Assembly (NCBI GenBank): GCA_009760855.2
Contig: WPIO01000008.1
Span: 9,909,001 to 9,973,000, forward strand
Reading direction: 5' to 3'
Length of the DNA: 64,000 nt
Origin: Cristatella mucedo
Lineage: Eukaryota; Bryozoa; Phylactolaemata; Cristatellidae
Shown here: in pieces, positions 1 through 9,139 of the stretch
How the letters are laid out: the number at the start of each line of letters is the position of its first letter
How positions within the stretch are numbered: position 1 is the stretch's first letter
Program-made: the position numbers and the translations under genes
Notes under the pieces: model-generated
Told to the model about the DNA's origin: nothing
Database searches by the model: none
What the model saw: the letters and a program-made list of their open reading frames with translations, nothing else

Positions 1-166
1 GATATTCGTGGTCAAGCCGAAATATTATTTGCCGCACTGCATAGGAGCCAATGGCAAGTAATTAGCAAGCAATTACATCCAGCATATTATATCGTATCAG
101 CAATTGCATTAGGATCTAATTACAGTACCGAATTCTTACAGAAATTGGTGTCTAAATGTGTGATGC
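1..166 (+). CDS. Possible partial host exon cut by window edge
   Basis: Frame 1 is open from the first base to a stop at 213-215, and a consensus splice donor (GTAAGT) lies at 167-172. The simplest reading is the 3' part of an internal exon of about 55 codons that began upstream of the window. The translated piece is mixed hydrophobic/polar (for example LHPAYYIVSAIALGSNY) with no domain I recognise. The downstream exons would have to lie beyond the virus-like element, or the fragment is dead. The call rests only on an open frame and a donor site, so it could be chance. Confidence 0.3.
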
Positions 167-172
167 GTAAGT

Positions 173-912
173 CCCCTGGAAATATTTCTCGAGGTCATCA
201 AATTTTTTCGGCTTAGAGTGCGAAATTATCCTTGGTTAGTTGACTTAATACCGACGGATTACTGACTTTTCTGCTTGTTAACTACTTTTTACGCTGGTTG
301 TCGGTTTCTCATCTCTTAATTAATGAATTAGCACGTACTTTTTTGTAGCAGACCAGACATCTTGGTAGGTTTCCGCCGTAAAGCAAAAATGTATTGTAAA
401 GCCTAGGTTATTTTTTTAAGAAGTAGAACTAGTATTGGCATTGAGACTATCATTTCCCTGGCACTCGCACACCTGGGAAATATATTTTTCAGAAAAAAAA
501 AACAAAGTTTTACTGTTTATGAGTTTTGCAATTAAGCTTCTTGATAAAATTTCATTGCGTACACCGATTTCTCATCGAGGCCTCTGCTGCTGCTTGGGTG
601 GCAGCGCACCGGCCGCTTCTCCCGACAGTCCTCGCATGCACTTGCTATTCGCACTTGCCGAAAGGCAAAGCTCTGACCGGGGAGTGCTCGATTGACCGGC
701 GGCGGCGGCAATGCTTCCAGAACCACCGTGGTCAGTACGGTGTGAAGCCGAACGACAGGCGCTTGCCGCACCGACGGACCGAGATAACTGCTCCTCGTCG
801 CGCGCCGCCTGACCTCCGTGACCCCAAGTAAGTACAGACGCCGCCTGTGCGGCGGCCGTTAATTTCGTTAAACGCTGATGGACGGCGAGTCGCGAGATGA
901 TCTTTCGGGGCC
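173..912. other. Host intergenic or intronic DNA, no gene supported
   Basis: The first part is AT-rich without structure. From about 570 to 860 the base composition turns GC-rich, short overlapping ORFs exist in several frames, and there is a donor-like GTAAGT at 828-833. No frame shows a recognisable protein, so no coding exon is called. A GC-rich 5' untranslated exon is possible but cannot be shown. Confidence 0.4.
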
Positions 913-913
913 T

Positions 914-1095
914 TAGTAGATATAAAATGTATGGACTGGAGCCTAGGGCACATCGAATGACGTCATCAATTAAACAAATCGTCCTCTGATCAGCATTCTC
1001 GCTATCGCTTGATAGTTTGTTATTGTCCGATCTGTTTAATTGGTGACGTCATTCTCGTGACCCTATTCTCCAGTCCATTCATTGTATATCTACTT
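914..1095. mobile_element. Palindromic MITE-like element
   Basis: Two long imperfect inverted arms face each other across a spacer of about 55 bases. The left arm (about 914-976) reads TAGTAGATATAAAATG, TATGGACTGGAG, then GACGTCATCAATTAAACA. The right arm (about 1032-1095) is its reverse complement with a few mismatches (TGTTTAATTGGTGACGTCAT, CTCCAGTCCATTCATTG, TATATCTACT). The size of about 180 bp and the lack of coding capacity fit a non-autonomous foldback/MITE element. It abuts the AT-rich viral block, so it could also be a remnant of that element's terminus, but no matching copy is seen at the other viral edges. Confidence 0.6.
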
Positions 1096-1161
1096 ATAGA
1101 CGTTTAGATAATTATTCATCAATTAAATAAAATTTACTATCTTTATATACGTCTCAAAACA

Positions 1162-4100
1162 TTGATAACTTTATACGGCGGGAGGGTGAAAAAACTTAGT
1201 GATCATGGGAAACGTATTAGAGAAGAGGTAAGAAATCGTACAGGTCTTCTTCAAAAATATTCTTTCTCAAAAGACAATGTAGATGCATTGATTGCAACTC
1301 TAAGGAGACCAACATCTATAAAACTAGATAATCCAATTGCTAAGAAAACCGTTAAGCCTAAAAGCGGATGGTCTTTCGATAGAGAATCAAAGAGGTTAAT
1401 GAAAATACAAGAAACGGGATGGTTTTTAGGGAAATTCTCTTCCGATGGTAAATTCTTATATTATGAATGTATGGAACTAGATAAGAACGTAATTGATTTT
1501 GATGTAATATATGATAAGATTGGGGCAGAATTGAAACTAGTTATTAAAGAATTACTTAAAAACAAGAGCGACTTAAAAATGACACTTGTTATTTGCCCTA
1601 TTTTAGGTTCAGAAAGTGGTGCATTTAATTACCAACCATTTGCAGGAGTAAGCAATTCAAAAATAAATAGAGTTTCAGATATTGATAGAATAATTAGAAC
1701 ACAATTTGCAGCTTTAAAAAGAGAGATGAGGAATGGTTAGAAAGAGGGCCTAACTGGATTACAATTGGCATTAATGCTATTTGCGCAAAGTTTTCTTATT
1801 TTCATCATAAATGTGGTGGTAGTTATTTACCAATGCCAGTAGGATTAGAAAAAAATAAATCTACAATTAATATAAAGAATGAATCAGATAATCTCTGTGC
1901 TGTATGGTGTGTGTTAACGTTTCTTCATTGGAGAGAGAATCACCCTGAATCTACTGCCGATTTAAAACAAATATTACATGAAAAATACTCGCGCAATCTT
2001 AAGAGAATAACAGAATTGTTCAATGTTAAGGAGAATTATCCTTCAAATGTATTAAACGTGGCTGACATTCCTCAATTAGCAGAACTATTTAACATAACAA
2101 TTAATGTTTATGAATATGATCATAAAATTCTAACCCCACTTATAGTAGTTAATTAAGAGAAAGAGAAGCATTTGGATCTTCTTTTGTATAGCACACGAGA
2201 TAAAAACAATTTTCATTATGTAATTGTTAAAAACTTTAATGGTTTATGTAGGAGTAGCAAAGGATTGGAACACAGGTTACTAGCAAAAAGTGTTTGTGTA
2301 GATTTTACTCCAAAGGTAAACTAGAATCACATCTTTATGCTTGCAAACGTGGAGATGATGGTAATTCTAGAATAAGAATGCCAAGCACAGGCAGTAAAAA
2401 TGAAGATAAATTTTATTTTAGAGATTGTTCTAAAACGTTACGGTGTCCTTATGTTGCTTATGCTGACTTTGAATGTTTACTTACAAGTGTTAGATAAACA
2501 GATAATGCAGATCCTAATACACCACAAGGCGCTTTTTAAAAGCATATTCCTTATTTGTCTGCTTATACTATTATTGATTATAAAGGAGAACAAATAAAAT
2601 TTGAATTATTCAAGGGTCTAAATAATGTTAGAGATTTATTAAACAGTTTGTTAGAACAAGTTGAAAAATAAAAAAGGATATGCAACCTATTCTTGATAAA
2701 TACAAAAAATTTGACTATGCTAATTTTATTGTAAAAGATAAAGAAGATTTTGAGAAAGCGACTGTTTGTCATATTTTCAATTTAGATTCAAATGGAGATA
2801 AATTTTTAGATCATTGTCATTTAACAGGAAACTACAGAGGAGCCGCTCATAATGCTTGCAACTTAAATCTCAGCATTAATCCTAAGAAGTTTAAACTTCC
2901 AGTATTTACTCATAACTTAAAAGGATATGATTCACATTTATTAGTACAAGAGTTTCAAGATTTAAAGCTAGAGAAAAAAGTTATAGCCAATAACATGGAG
3001 AAATACATAAACATTGAAATTGGTTCGCTTGCCTTTAAAGACTCTTTACAAATGTTGCAAAAAGGCTTAGCAGACCTAGTTAATAATGTTGTTAAATCAG
3101 GAAAACCATTAACACAAACAAGAAATTATTTTTCTATGTTGGATAATAATGAATTCAATCTATTAAAAGAAAAAGGCATATTACCTTATGAGTACACATA
3201 TTCGTTTTCAAGGCTAGATGAAAAATCACTACCGACAATTAAAAGTTTGTATAGCACGTTAAATGATGCAAACATAGATGAGAAAGATTATGATCGTCTT
3301 AAGAAATTTTGGGAATTGATGAAGAAAATAGATCCAAGCAGTGAAGATACATTTGGAAAATACAGCGATATTTATCTAACTATGGATGTTCTTTTATTGG
3401 CCGATGTATTTCAACATTTTAGACATTTATCAAAGAAAATTGACGGTTTAGATCCTGCCAATTTCCTTACTGCACCAGGTTTAACTTGGTCTGCAGGTTT
3501 GAGATTTTCAAAAGTTAACTAGATTTATTAACAAACTTTGAAAATTTAGACTTCTTTGAAAGTGCAATAAGAGGTGGTATATCACAAGCATCATGTAGAC
3601 ATATTAAAGCAAACAATGAAATGGCATCTAATTATGACAGCTCTAAAGAAAAGAGTTGGTTGCTTTATGTTGAGGCAAATTCATTATATGCTACAGCAAT
3701 GACACAACCACTTCCTATTTCTAATTTCAAGTTTTTAGATGATAAAAAAATAAAAAAATTTACTACTAAAAAGATATTATCATTAAAAGAAGATGTTGAA
3801 ACTGGTTATGCTTTTGAAGTAGATATGCACTGTCCAGCTGAATTACACGATATTTATTCTGATTATCCAATTTTACCAATTAGAAGAAAAGTAGATGTTG
3901 AAGAATATTCTGATTATCAAAAGAAAACATTACTAAATGACGATAAGAAAAAAAGATGATTGCGAAAGTAAAGTAGAAAAACTGATTGTTGATTTAGAAC
4001 CAAAAGTTAAATATGTTATCCATTATAGAAATCAACAACTTGCAATTGAAAGAGGGTATGTATTAACGAAGATACATAGAGTAGTGAGTTTTACACAAAG

Positions 4101-5135
4101 TAGATGGTTGAGTGAATATATAGTTAATAACATTGAAAGAAGAAAAGTAGCAAATAATGAGTTTGAAAAAGAATATTATAAACTCAAAAACAATGCATTC
4201 TTTGGAAAGACAATGGAAAATGTTAGAGAAAGAGTAAAAATTGAATGGCTTGATCTTGAATATGATAAGGATGTTGTACTTTCAGATAAAAGAGTAATGA
4301 GTGCAAGGTTCAAAGATAGAAGGTTGTTTAATCGAGATTTAATTGGAATTGAAACAGCAAAAGCATAGATCTGTCTTGATAAACCTATTTATTTAGGTTT
4401 ACAATTCCAGATATTTCAAAAGTAATAATGCAAGATTTCTATTAAAATACAATAAAAGATTGTTATAATGATAAAGTAACACTTGCTTATACTGATACTG
4501 ATTCTCTAGTCATGAAAATAAATAATGATAATGTTTATAGAGATTTTGAAAATTATTTAGATTACCTAGATGTATCTGGTTACCCTAAGAATCAAGATAT
4601 ATGGAAAGTAGAAGGAGCCGAAAAGATTATAGCTGCTAATAAGGGAAGTCTAGGAAAGTTCAAAGATGTAATATGTGAGAAATATTCAATAGATCTAAAA
4701 ACGAAAGATTTCCTTAAGGATGAGAAAGGTGTTATGATTGAAAAGTCTATTGCACTTGATGAGGGTGTTTTCTTAAGACCAAAACTTTATTCAATGCAGA
4801 TAGCTATTAAGAAAGATAAAGGGGTAGAAGTTTAATCAGCAGTTAAAAAAGCAAAAGGAACAAACAAAGATCTAGTAAAAAAGTGCTTGACACATTCTGA
4901 TTATGTTGGTTGTCTTAAAACTGGGCATGATGCTTATTGCCATCAATCAAGATTTCAATCTAGAAACCACCAAATTTATACTATGACACAATCTAAAAAA
5001 TCACCATCAGCATTTGACTCAAAAAGGTATTGGTTAGACTGTGGAGTTCATAGTTACTCCTATGGACATTATAGAATAGAAGAGAGTGGTGGAAAACGTA
5101 TTAAATGCTTTATTAATACTAGTATAAATGCCTAA
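1162..5135 (+). pseudogene. polB: Protein-primed family B DNA polymerase, broken
   Basis: This is a decayed PolB of the Polinton/adintovirus type, the replicative polymerase that primes on a terminal protein. Pieces occur in order in three frames: 1162-1740 and 1833-2156 (N-terminal region), 2294-2497 (Cys/His segment, then exonuclease motif I with DFE), 2680-3522 (an embedded HNH-like motif DHCHLTGNYRGAAHNACN, exonuclease motif II HNLKGYDSHL, motif III YLTMDVLLLADVF), 3621-3959 (motif A region, EANSLYA), 3937-4368 (motif B, KLKNNAFFGKTMEN), about 4486-4512 (motif C, YTDTDSL), then 4512-5135 (C-terminal region ending with a YGHY segment). At least six frame changes or stops break it, and motif A shows Glu where the family has the catalytic Asp. 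The total span of about 1,300 codons is normal for the family. The first ORF has no clear ATG, so the true start is uncertain. Confidence 0.9.
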
Positions 5136-5265
5136 AAGAAATATCAAAGACAATAAAGAAGTTGTTATAAAGAAAGGAAAATTTACTGATAAAAAAATGG
5201 AAGAAGATGAAAAATATTTTGATGAATTAAAAGAAATAGAACTTTTCAAAAATATACAGAAATAA
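5128..5265 (+). CDS. Small charged ORF after PolB
   Basis: A 45-codon ORF starts with ATG at 5128, overlapping the PolB stop (5133-5135) by eight bases, as is common in compact viral genomes. The product is very rich in Lys, Glu and Asp, with a basic N-terminal half and an acidic C-terminal half (KMEEDEKYFDELKEIELF, which could form a helix). It has no TATAGAAA-type motif of its own and would depend on the PolB transcript. Function unknown; at this length it may also be chance. Confidence 0.4.
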   Translation: MPKRNIKDNKEVVIKKGKFTDKKMEEDEKYFDELKEIELFKNIQK

Positions 5266-5302
5266 AATACAAATTAAATAAAATAATATCATTATTATAG
5301 AA

Positions 5303-5584
5303 ATGGAAAAAGAAAATCCAGAGTTTTTAAAAGTTGAAGAAGACTCTATGGATATAACTATTTCAGATACTGAGTCAATATCAGATACAGAATCTTAAGA
5401 TCCTGATTACATTCCTTAATCGGAATCCGAATCTGAACTAGAATCCGAATCCGAATCAGAACTAGAATCTGAATCAGCTGAAGATGACTTCACTTTTTGT
5501 GGTGAAGCCAATATACCACCATTTCGAAGTGATTATGTTAATGTAGAAAGTGAATTATACAAAAATATTCATATTTGTATAGAA
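5303..5584 (+). pseudogene. Acidic Ser/Glu-repeat protein ORF, two stops
   Basis: An ATG at 5303 follows a promoter-like ATTATTATAGAA. The frame encodes an acidic, low-complexity protein with Ser-Glu repeats (SESESELESESESELESE) and a short C-terminal segment with a Cys. Two in-frame TAA codons (5396-5398 and 5417-5419) interrupt it. After them the frame stays open and runs directly into the next gene at 5585 with no stop between, so the acidic region is either fused to the small-protein family member or lost its own stop. Acidic repeats of this kind may bind basic proteins, but no function is assigned. Confidence 0.5.
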
Positions 5585-5794
5585 ATGGACGTCTCAAGAA
5601 TTCTAAGCTGTGAACAATCAAGAGAAATGGCAGTAAAGAGCTGTCTTCAAAAATTGAAAGGTAATGATCAACGTATAATTAGACACTCTCTTGATAAACT
5701 TACTCCAGATTTAGATAGTTCATTTGTCAGTGTTCTTATAGAAATGTGTGAAGCTTCTGATAAACTAATGGAATGTAGAGGCAAGATAAATTAA
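5585..5794 (+). CDS. Small viral protein family, member 1
   Basis: A 69-codon ORF starts with ATG directly after TTTGTATAGAA. It begins MDVSRILSCEQSREMAVKSC and ends with a predicted helix (SVLIEMCEASDKLME). Similar starts (M-D-x-x-S-R/K-I-L-C-C) and similar ends (LL-x-x-C-D-x-x-D-K-M) are found in the ORFs at 6226 and 6666, so this is one of a tandem family. No domain is recognised. The Cys pairs near the N-terminus could bind metal. This copy has no internal stop. The upstream acidic ORF is in the same frame, so a longer fused start is an alternative. Confidence 0.6.
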   Translation: MDVSRILSCEQSREMAVKSCLQKLKGNDQRIIRHSLDKLTPDLDSSFVSVLIEMCEASDKLMECRGKIN

Positions 5795-5895
5795 ATGCTT
5801 GAAGAAGCAGCAAAGCAATCAAAAAACCCCAAAACCAAGCACGGTGTTCAAATTAATTAATTGTATTAAATAAATCTTTAGCCTTATATTGGAAA

Positions 5896-6096
5896 ATGGA
5901 GTTTGATGAAAAATTTGAAAAGATTATTAGATATGTAAATGTACGTGAACATTTGTTTAATGTTGGTGCAAAAGAAATAGGCTGTTTAAGTCGTCATATT
6001 CTTTGTTCAAAAGCTTATCAAACTTTAAAAAGATTAGGCTCATCAGTTACTGACATGCTTTTTGAGTTAGCTGAATATTATGAAAGTATTCATTAA
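5896..6096 (+). CDS. Small viral protein family, divergent member 2
   Basis: A 66-codon ORF starts with ATG at 5896 after CTTATATTGGAAA, a variant of the element's promoter-like motif. It has a charged N-terminus, a central segment with Cys (EIGCLSRHILCSKAYQTL) and a helical end (VTDMLFELAEYYESIH) that lines up by eye with the ends of members 1, 3 and 4. The similarity is weaker than among the other three, so membership is probable rather than certain. Function unknown. Confidence 0.5.
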   Translation: MEFDEKFEKIIRYVNVREHLFNVGAKEIGCLSRHILCSKAYQTLKRLGSSVTDMLFELAEYYESIH

Positions 6097-6225
6097 TGTG
6101 AAAAATAATTAAATCATGAAATATTTAAATTTGAATCGATTACAGATGGCACGAAGAAACTTGAAATGGTTAGAGGTTTATTTGAATTAAATCAATAGAA
6201 CAAATTTTAAACGCTTTATAGAAAG

Positions 6226-6599
6226 ATGGATCAAAAACCTTCAAAAATTCTCTGTTGCTGTGAGGCTTTAAATGTTGCAAAAGTGTTATGTGAATTTTAT
6301 TACAGCAATGGTTTTATGGATGCAGAGTTTAATGAGCTTATTTTTTCAGTAGATGGTTCAAAAATTTCATTTCTTTTAGATTTTGTGATAAAAGTGAGAA
6401 AATGAAAGAGGATAAAGAAAAATATCCTTTTGTACTTGACCTAACTTATCTTATTATTAAAAAGCTAAAGGCGGAAAGAGAGATACTAAGAGTAAAAGAA
6501 AATTATATTGCAGTCATTGATAGCTTTTTATTGGCTAAAAATAAAAGTGGGCAAAAATGTAATTATATTGAGATAGAACCTTCAAATGTATGTGAATAA
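6226..6599 (+). pseudogene. Small viral protein family, member 3, frameshifted
   Basis: An ATG at 6226 follows CTTTATAGAAAG. The first frame (6226-6405) starts MDQKPSKILCCCEALNVAKV and resembles member 4 at 6666. Near 6380 the similarity to member 4 moves to another frame, which is open to 6599 and continues into a longer Lys/Glu-rich tail than in the other copies. The two frames meet as ATGA at 6402-6405. This could be read as a real overlap of two genes, but the paralogue comparison favours a one-base frameshift in a single gene. Confidence 0.55.
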
Positions 6600-6665
6600 G
6601 AAAGAAAATCTTCCTAATAGTTTTCAATCTCTACACACATAATTTTCTTATTTTTATATAGAAAG

Positions 6666-6869
6666 ATGGATCAAAACGTTTCAAGAATTCTTTGTTGTGA
6701 ATATGCTGTAAGAATTGCAAAAACGTTATGTGGCTTTGATGAGGATACTAGTTATATTGCTGTAGATCTTTATAAGCATATTTTTGCGTCAGGTGATTCA
6801 AAAATTTCTATTCTTTTACAGGTTTGTGATGAATATGATAAAATGAAAAAGAAAGAAAAAATATACTAG
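6666..6869 (+). CDS. Small viral protein family, member 4
   Basis: A 67-codon ORF starts with ATG at 6666 after TTTTTATATAGAAAG, the best-formed promoter-like motif in this block. It begins MDQNVSRILCCEYAVRIAKT, close to members 1 and 3, and ends with a Lys/Glu-rich helix (CDEYDKMKKKEKIY). Length and layout match member 1. There is no internal break. No known fold is recognised. Tandem copies of one small gene next to a viral polymerase suggest accessory or host-interaction roles, but that is inference. Confidence 0.65.
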   Translation: MDQNVSRILCCEYAVRIAKTLCGFDEDTSYIAVDLYKHIFASGDSKISILLQVCDEYDKMKKKEKIY

Positions 6870-6947
6870 AGGTTCTGATAGATTTCATCATACCTTTGAT
6901 GAGTTAAAAACAAAACCTAATCACTTTTATATATGAGCAATTTCTTA

Positions 6948-6966
6948 TTTTCTATATAGGAAAATG
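6948..6966 (+). promoter_or_regulatory. Promoter motif of a truncated viral gene
   Basis: TTCTATATAGGAAA is followed by ATG at 6964-6966. The layout equals that before 6666 and 6226, so another viral gene, perhaps a fifth family member, began here. After the ATG the sequence switches to host-like composition, which places the break in the element at or within a few bases of this site. Confidence 0.55.
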
Positions 6967-7330
6967 CATGCTGATGTTACTGATCCCAATCTTGGGTCGC
7001 GCACGTCATCGGCCGCTCATAACTGCCCCTTTTATCCCCTGCTTTCAGACCTGGAGAGCTGGTGTCTCAGCTGCTCGATGCGATGGGCGCCGACCCGGCA
7101 GGCCAGAAGTTTCGCAGGGCCAGCCCACGCCTCTCCATTCCCACGAGCTCTAAATGCTCCCAGTTCCGATATCTTGCTGCAGTGCGGCCTAAGATTATCC
7201 TGCGTTAACAAATTAAAGTTAGGCAGCCTCAGCAATGCCAGAATTACATTGTTACTGTTAAGATGGAGCGCCAAAATGAGAGTGCTGCCGGCGTTCCGGA
7301 CATGCCAAGTAGTGGCGCTGCTGGAACACG
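6967..7330. other. Host DNA between viral break and duplication copy 1
   Basis: GC-richer sequence with overlapping short ORFs in several frames and no recognisable protein. It has no visible counterpart upstream of duplication copy 2, so it is unique flank between the viral breakpoint and the duplicated segment. Confidence 0.4.
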
Positions 7331-8881
7331 CGGGTCCGACTTTCGCTCGCTGATAGAGCATCTGTCCGATTCGATTGAGCTGGGGGCAGCGAGCAGCAGC
7401 AACTAAATTTCCACGGCACCTGAGTATCTGCGATGAGCACGTTTGCAAGAAAATAATTCCACGCCCACTCACCACGGTGTCTTGCCTCGCTTACACCGGT
7501 AACGACCTCGGCGTCCATTGAATAATACATTCATTAAATTGAGAAATAACAAAAAACCTATTATTCCAAAATGGCCAGACTGGCTAAATTAAAATCGCCG
7601 TCTTCTAAACTGGCGCAAATTTGCCTAACGTTAAAAACTAAAACCGATCCAGCATGTCAGATTTCAGTCGAATGAGCACCAGCCTATGGTTTTGGCGTGC
7701 TACCAAGAACAGCCTCATTCACTGCTCGCTTCCAGCGTCTGCGAGCCGGCTAAGTGTTTACGAGCTTTCGCATGCCTATTGAAATGACGGGGTTTGTCAG
7801 AAGCTGCTCTCCGCGCAGTCACGCAGGGAAGTTACAAATTACAGGGAAGGGGCTTGATGATTCGTCAGCCAAGCTATATTGCGATACCCGAAGCTGATCT
7901 ACGCCGTTCACGATTAAGGCCGTAGATTCAAGTCCTGCAGCGGCGGCTATGACCGTCGAGGGCTTTCTGCTGCAATATGAATGAGGCAGTTTAATCAGCT
8001 AGCCTTCGCTTTACTTTTCCCTTTCTAGTGGGACAAACCAAGTGCATTCAGCTTAACGTTCGCTGAAAAGATTTGGCGGCCACCCAAGACGACTAACCCT
8101 AATTATTTGTCGCTCAGATATTCAAGAAAGCGTAAAAGCTTTATCCCTTTCGAACATTGTTGAATTTAAATCAGGTACTAAAAGAGCCTCATTTAAGCTT
8201 CATTTGAATTTGACATTAATATTCTCTTGATTTATCTCTACTCGTGCACTACTCCGTAGCCTCATTTTCAATTGCCTCATTTTACTGTACATGCACTGCT
8301 CCGTTGCTGACTGTATTGCTTCATTTTGGGGGCAAATCGACCAACCTTTTGTCAGTAATAGACAAAGTGGCTTCTCCTAAAATACTTCTTTAAAATTATT
8401 ACGAAAAACCGGTAATTTTTTCGGCGTTGCGTGCATACTAGGCTGTTGACCACTCCCTTACCAAGATCTTCGCCTGGGGTTAAAGGGCAGCAGCCCCCCT
8501 CCCTCAGCCGCTTACACACAATGCCTATGTGGCCTCCACTGAGGACAGTCCATAATGTCGCCTCCACTGCAGCATTCTCCGTTCAATGCAGTAACTATGA
8601 TACGCCGCGGCTTCAACAGCATTTCCGTGGGTCACTCTGCAAACGTCTTCGTCGTGGTTACACAGTCGCTTCAACAATACTTTAAATTACAATTACTTGA
8701 ATGCCTTAAGACATGAGCGTTGACGGTCCTTTTGTCGCAAAGCTGCAGATTCAAGCCGGTTTCATTCGTACAAGCACGTCTCAGGGAGCTACGTTTCAAT
8801 TATAGCTGTTCTTTTCAGACTCATTTTTTGCATTTATTTTCATGGCATTCTATTGGGCTATTAACAATCAGTGATTTATAG

Positions 8882-9139
8882 GCTCGTTCGGAATGGCAAC
8901 GAGTTCCTTCTACTTGTGGCGAATCTGTGTGTAGCCGACATCTTGGTCGCATCTTTTACTCTACTTGTGCTTGTTTTCTTTTATCTCTGGCTTATTGCTA
9001 AGTCGGGCGGCGTCTCCTCGCGGAACGAACTGAGGCAGCAGCAGTTGCGATGTGCAGAGTCGGTGACTTTCTGTATCTGGGACGTTGCAACCAACGAAAA
9101 TGTGTTCACAATTTTTTAATGACGTTTTGCCACTCCTCG
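8882..9139 (+). pseudogene. GPCR exon 2 remnant (duplication copy 1)
   Basis: Right after an acceptor-like TTTATAG, a frame encodes the TM2 region of a class A GPCR (LVRNGNEFLLLVANLCVADI) and the following loop up to FTIF, parallel to the intact gene's exon 2 at 53,584. A stop then appears (9,117-9,119, from a one-base change in a T run), and the matching sequence ends at about 9,139. There it jumps to DNA that in copy 2 lies downstream of the coding region (about 54,797). TM3 to TM7 are therefore deleted. No exon 1 lies upstream, because the duplication starts inside the intron. The piece cannot make a receptor. Confidence 0.85.

Larger units (their letters stand above)
1096..6966 (+). mobile_element. 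Left block of Polinton/adintovirus-like endogenous virus
   Basis: This AT-rich block carries all its ORFs on the + strand: a broken protein-primed DNA polymerase B followed by a train of small ORFs. It starts right after the palindromic repeat. It ends abruptly at about 6,966, where a promoter-like motif and ATG (6,964) run straight into GC-richer host sequence. The same upstream motif (TATAGAAA before ATG) recurs in the block at 25,250-35,700, so the two are read as parts of one element separated by about 18 kb of host DNA. Terminal inverted repeats and target-site duplications were not found. Confidence 0.8.

Noticed and set aside
526-831. 101-codon ORF ending at a donor-like GTAAGT
   Set aside because: No domain, overlapping frames on both strands, and a start inside AT-rich sequence. 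Kept only as a note under the intergenic entry.
914-1095. Terminal inverted repeat of the viral element
   Set aside because: Both arms lie side by side at one edge, and nothing similar is present at 6,966, 25,250 or 35,700. A MITE fits better.
1162-5135. Alternative genetic code or programmed frameshifting in the viral genes
   Set aside because: TAA, TAG and TGA all occur in frame, along with both kinds of frameshift at non-conserved sites and a changed catalytic residue. Random decay explains this better.
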